Assembly (NCBI RefSeq): GCF_017743865.1
Contig: NZ_JAGHRJ010000001.1
Location: 62,001-126,000 of the forward strand
Reading direction: 5' to 3'
DNA length: 64,000 nt
From: Labrenzia sp. R4_2
Lineage (GTDB): Bacteria; Pseudomonadota; Alphaproteobacteria; Rhizobiales; Stappiaceae
A model generated the notes under the pieces. That model was not told the DNA's origin. It saw nothing but the letters and a program-made list of their open reading frames with translations, and searched no databases. Made by a program: the position numbers and the translations under genes. Positions 62,725 to 64,000 of the stretch are shown here, piece by piece (positions within the stretch are counted from its first letter, which is position 1; each line of letters opens with the position of its first letter).

Positions 62725-64000
62725 ATGACCGTGTCTCAACCGCCTTTTGAAGACAGCCCTCAGATTTCGCCTGTGGAAACACCGCGGCGCCGCTTGAGGG
62801 ATGCGCGGTGGGCGCTTTTGGCCAGCGCGGTCATTCTGACCGGTCTTGTGGTTGTTTATGAAATCCCGGTATGGGTGGGGTTCCTCTGTTTTGCGGCCAC
62901 TTTGGCAGCCACGCTCTCAATCCCCCGCAACTCCGCCAGCCGACGGCTGAAGATCAATGCGCAGCGCAGAATGCGGCGCATGTGGCCTGGAACGGACATG
63001 AAGGTCACGGTCGATGCGTTGCCTACGCCGTGCTTCGTTGCAGATGCGCGTGGCATCACTCGGTATGTCAACGCACGGGCGATGGAGATTTACCCCGGCG
63101 CGAAACCGGGAGATCCGCTGTCGTTCTCCTTGCGGGCTCCATCGCTTTTGGAGGCGTTTGATCGCGCCTGTTCAAACGGCACTGCAGAGCGCATCAATTG
63201 GATCGAGAAGGTTCCAACAGAAACCTGGCTTGAGGCCTATATTGCGCCCATTCACGAGCCGGGTCCTCAAGAAGGACAGGCGAGCAGCCGCAAGCCCGCT
63301 TTTGTTCTTGTCGTGGTCCAGGATCAAACGGAAAATCGGCGCCTTGAACGTATGCGGACCGATTTCGTGGCCAATGCCAGCCATGAACTGCGCACGCCAC
63401 TCGCGTCACTGACCGGTTTTGTCGAGACCTTGCAAGGGCCAGCTCGCGACGACGCTGAGGCACGTGACCGGTTCTTATCGATCATGCTGGATCAGGCCGG
63501 GCGGATGCGCCGGTTGATCGACGACATCTTGTCATTGTCGCGTATCGAACTGCGTGCCCATGTTCGCCCGCAAACTTCAGTCGATCTTTGCGAAATCGTC
63601 CGGCACACAAATGATGCTCTTGGGCCTTTGGCGCGCGACATGAACATGGCGATCCGGCTTGATCTCCCCGAGACGCCGGTGATGATTTTGGGCGACCGGG
63701 ACGAACTGATCCAGGTAACAGAGAACCTGGTCGAGAATGCGCTCAAATACGGCAGCACCGGCGAAGTTGTCGATGTCAGTTTGACCTCTAAACAGATGGG
63801 CGAGGGGGAGATCGCGTGGGAACTTGCCGTGCGCGACTACGGAGAAGGGATTGCTCCGGAACACTTGCCGCGCCTTACAGAACGGTTCTACCGCGTTGAT
63901 GTTGATTCCAGCCGGGCCATGAAAGGCACAGGGCTGGGCCTTGCAATCGTCAAGCACATCCTGACCCGTCATCGCGCCCGGCTCGATGTGGAGAGCGCGC
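62725..64000 (+). CDS. phoR: Two-component sensor histidine kinase, PhoR-like (cut by the window end)
   Basis: The frame from ATG 62725 is open to the last base, giving 425 codons. The order is: soluble start, membrane helices at about residues 32-75 (ALLASAVILTGLVVVYEIPV and following), a PAS-like domain (TVDALPTPCFVADARGITRY), then HisKA with the phospho-acceptor in NASHELRTPLASLTGFVETL, an N-box NLVENALKYGS, VRDYGEGIAPEHLPRLTERF and GTGLGLAIVKHI. This layout is that of PhoR, which senses phosphate limitation through the Pst transporter and activates PhoB. The symbol depends on domain order only; pst and phoB genes would lie to the right, outside the window. Confidence 0.85.
   Translation, partial: MTVSQPPFEDSPQISPVETPRRRLRDARWALLASAVILTGLVVVYEIPVWVGFLCFAATLAATLSIPRNSASRRLKINAQRRMRRMWPGTDMKVTVDALPTPCFVADARGITRYVNARAMEIYPGAKPGDPLSFSLRAPSLLEAFDRACSNGTAERINWIEKVPTETWLEAYIAPIHEPGPQEGQASSRKPAFVLVVVQDQTENRRLERMRTDFVANASHELRTPLASLTGFVETLQGPARDDAEARDRFLSIMLDQAGRMRRLIDDILSLSRIELRAHVRPQTSVDLCEIVRHTNDALGPLARDMNMAIRLDLPETPVMILGDRDELIQVTENLVENALKYGSTGEVVDVSLTSKQMGEGEIAWELAVRDYGEGIAPEHLPRLTERFYRVDVDSSRAMKGTGLGLAIVKHILTRHRARLDVESA

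Noticed and set aside
1..64000. CRISPR array, prophage, transposase or toxin-antitoxin locus
   Set aside because: No regularly spaced repeats, phage structural genes, transposase motifs or toxin-antitoxin pairs were seen. The only repeat element found is the non-coding one at 58008-58279.

Overview
The window is a stretch of ordinary, GC-rich, gene-dense bacterial chromosome. Gene content and order point to an alphaproteobacterium: a histone-deacetylase-like hydrolase next to xseB and dxs, tlyA beside an RlmD-type methyltransferase, class B DnaJ, DUF1499, Sua5-type TsaC, FabI and a PhoR-type kinase. The style of the proteins suggests Hyphomicrobiales, perhaps the Stappiaceae (Roseibium/Labrenzia), but family-level placement is an inference. 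I see no tRNA or rRNA gene, transposase, prophage or CRISPR array.

Layout. 0.7-5.1 kb: D-2-hydroxyacid-type FAD dehydrogenase, divergent fabI, a histidine phosphatase and a DUF3095 protein. 5.2-7.4 kb: a membrane GGDEF/EAL gene broken by one in-frame TAA. 7.7-13.9 kb: aroC, a membrane protein, an unusual ribB, and three methyltransferases including RlmD/TrmA-type and TlyA. 14-15.7 kb: a copper-delivery set (SCO, PCu(A)C, DUF2946-like). 15.8-21.5 kb: MFS transporter, dxs, a LuxR-type regulator and xseB. 21.6-28.7 kb: a minus-strand run of deacetylase-like hydrolase, MscS channel, ankyrin protein and a fatty-acid/branched-acid module (HSDL2-like SDR, enoyl-CoA hydratase, long acyl-CoA dehydrogenase) with an 18-bp palindromic operator. 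29-34 kb: tsaC, a cyclic-nucleotide-binding Na+/H+ antiporter and an EamA exporter. 34.4-39 kb: malate synthase G and an MHYT-GGDEF-EAL protein. 39.1-41.4 kb: a five-gene periplasmic metal/envelope cassette (Cys-rich secreted protein, DUF2933, DUF411, L,D-transpeptidase, cytochrome c). 41.5-46.8 kb: enolase-superfamily dehydratase, aldehyde dehydrogenase and GMC oxidoreductase with a divergent LysR regulator. 46.8-49.5 kb: fatty acid cis/trans isomerase with a small membrane protein. 49.6-52.9 kb: two tandem amine/amino-acid oxidases and a GNAT protein. 53-64 kb: ClbS/DfsB-like protein, double-VOC membrane protein, EamA exporter, DnaJ-like chaperone, lipoprotein, pdxH, CorA, DUF1499, MBL hydrolase, SRPBCC protein and the start of phoR.

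Themes that link the genes are copper handling in the periplasm (two separate sets), CoA-dependent acid catabolism with the glyoxylate enzyme malate synthase G, second-messenger signalling (two c-di-GMP proteins, one cNMP-gated antiporter) and oxidative catabolism of amines or polyols. The best leads beyond the protein annotation are a 272-bp nested inverted-repeat element after pdxH, two candidate small RNAs marked by orphan plus-strand terminators, the nonsense-interrupted GGDEF/EAL gene, and ribB fused to a helix-turn-helix domain with a GTP cyclohydrolase II-like half that has lost its zinc cysteines.
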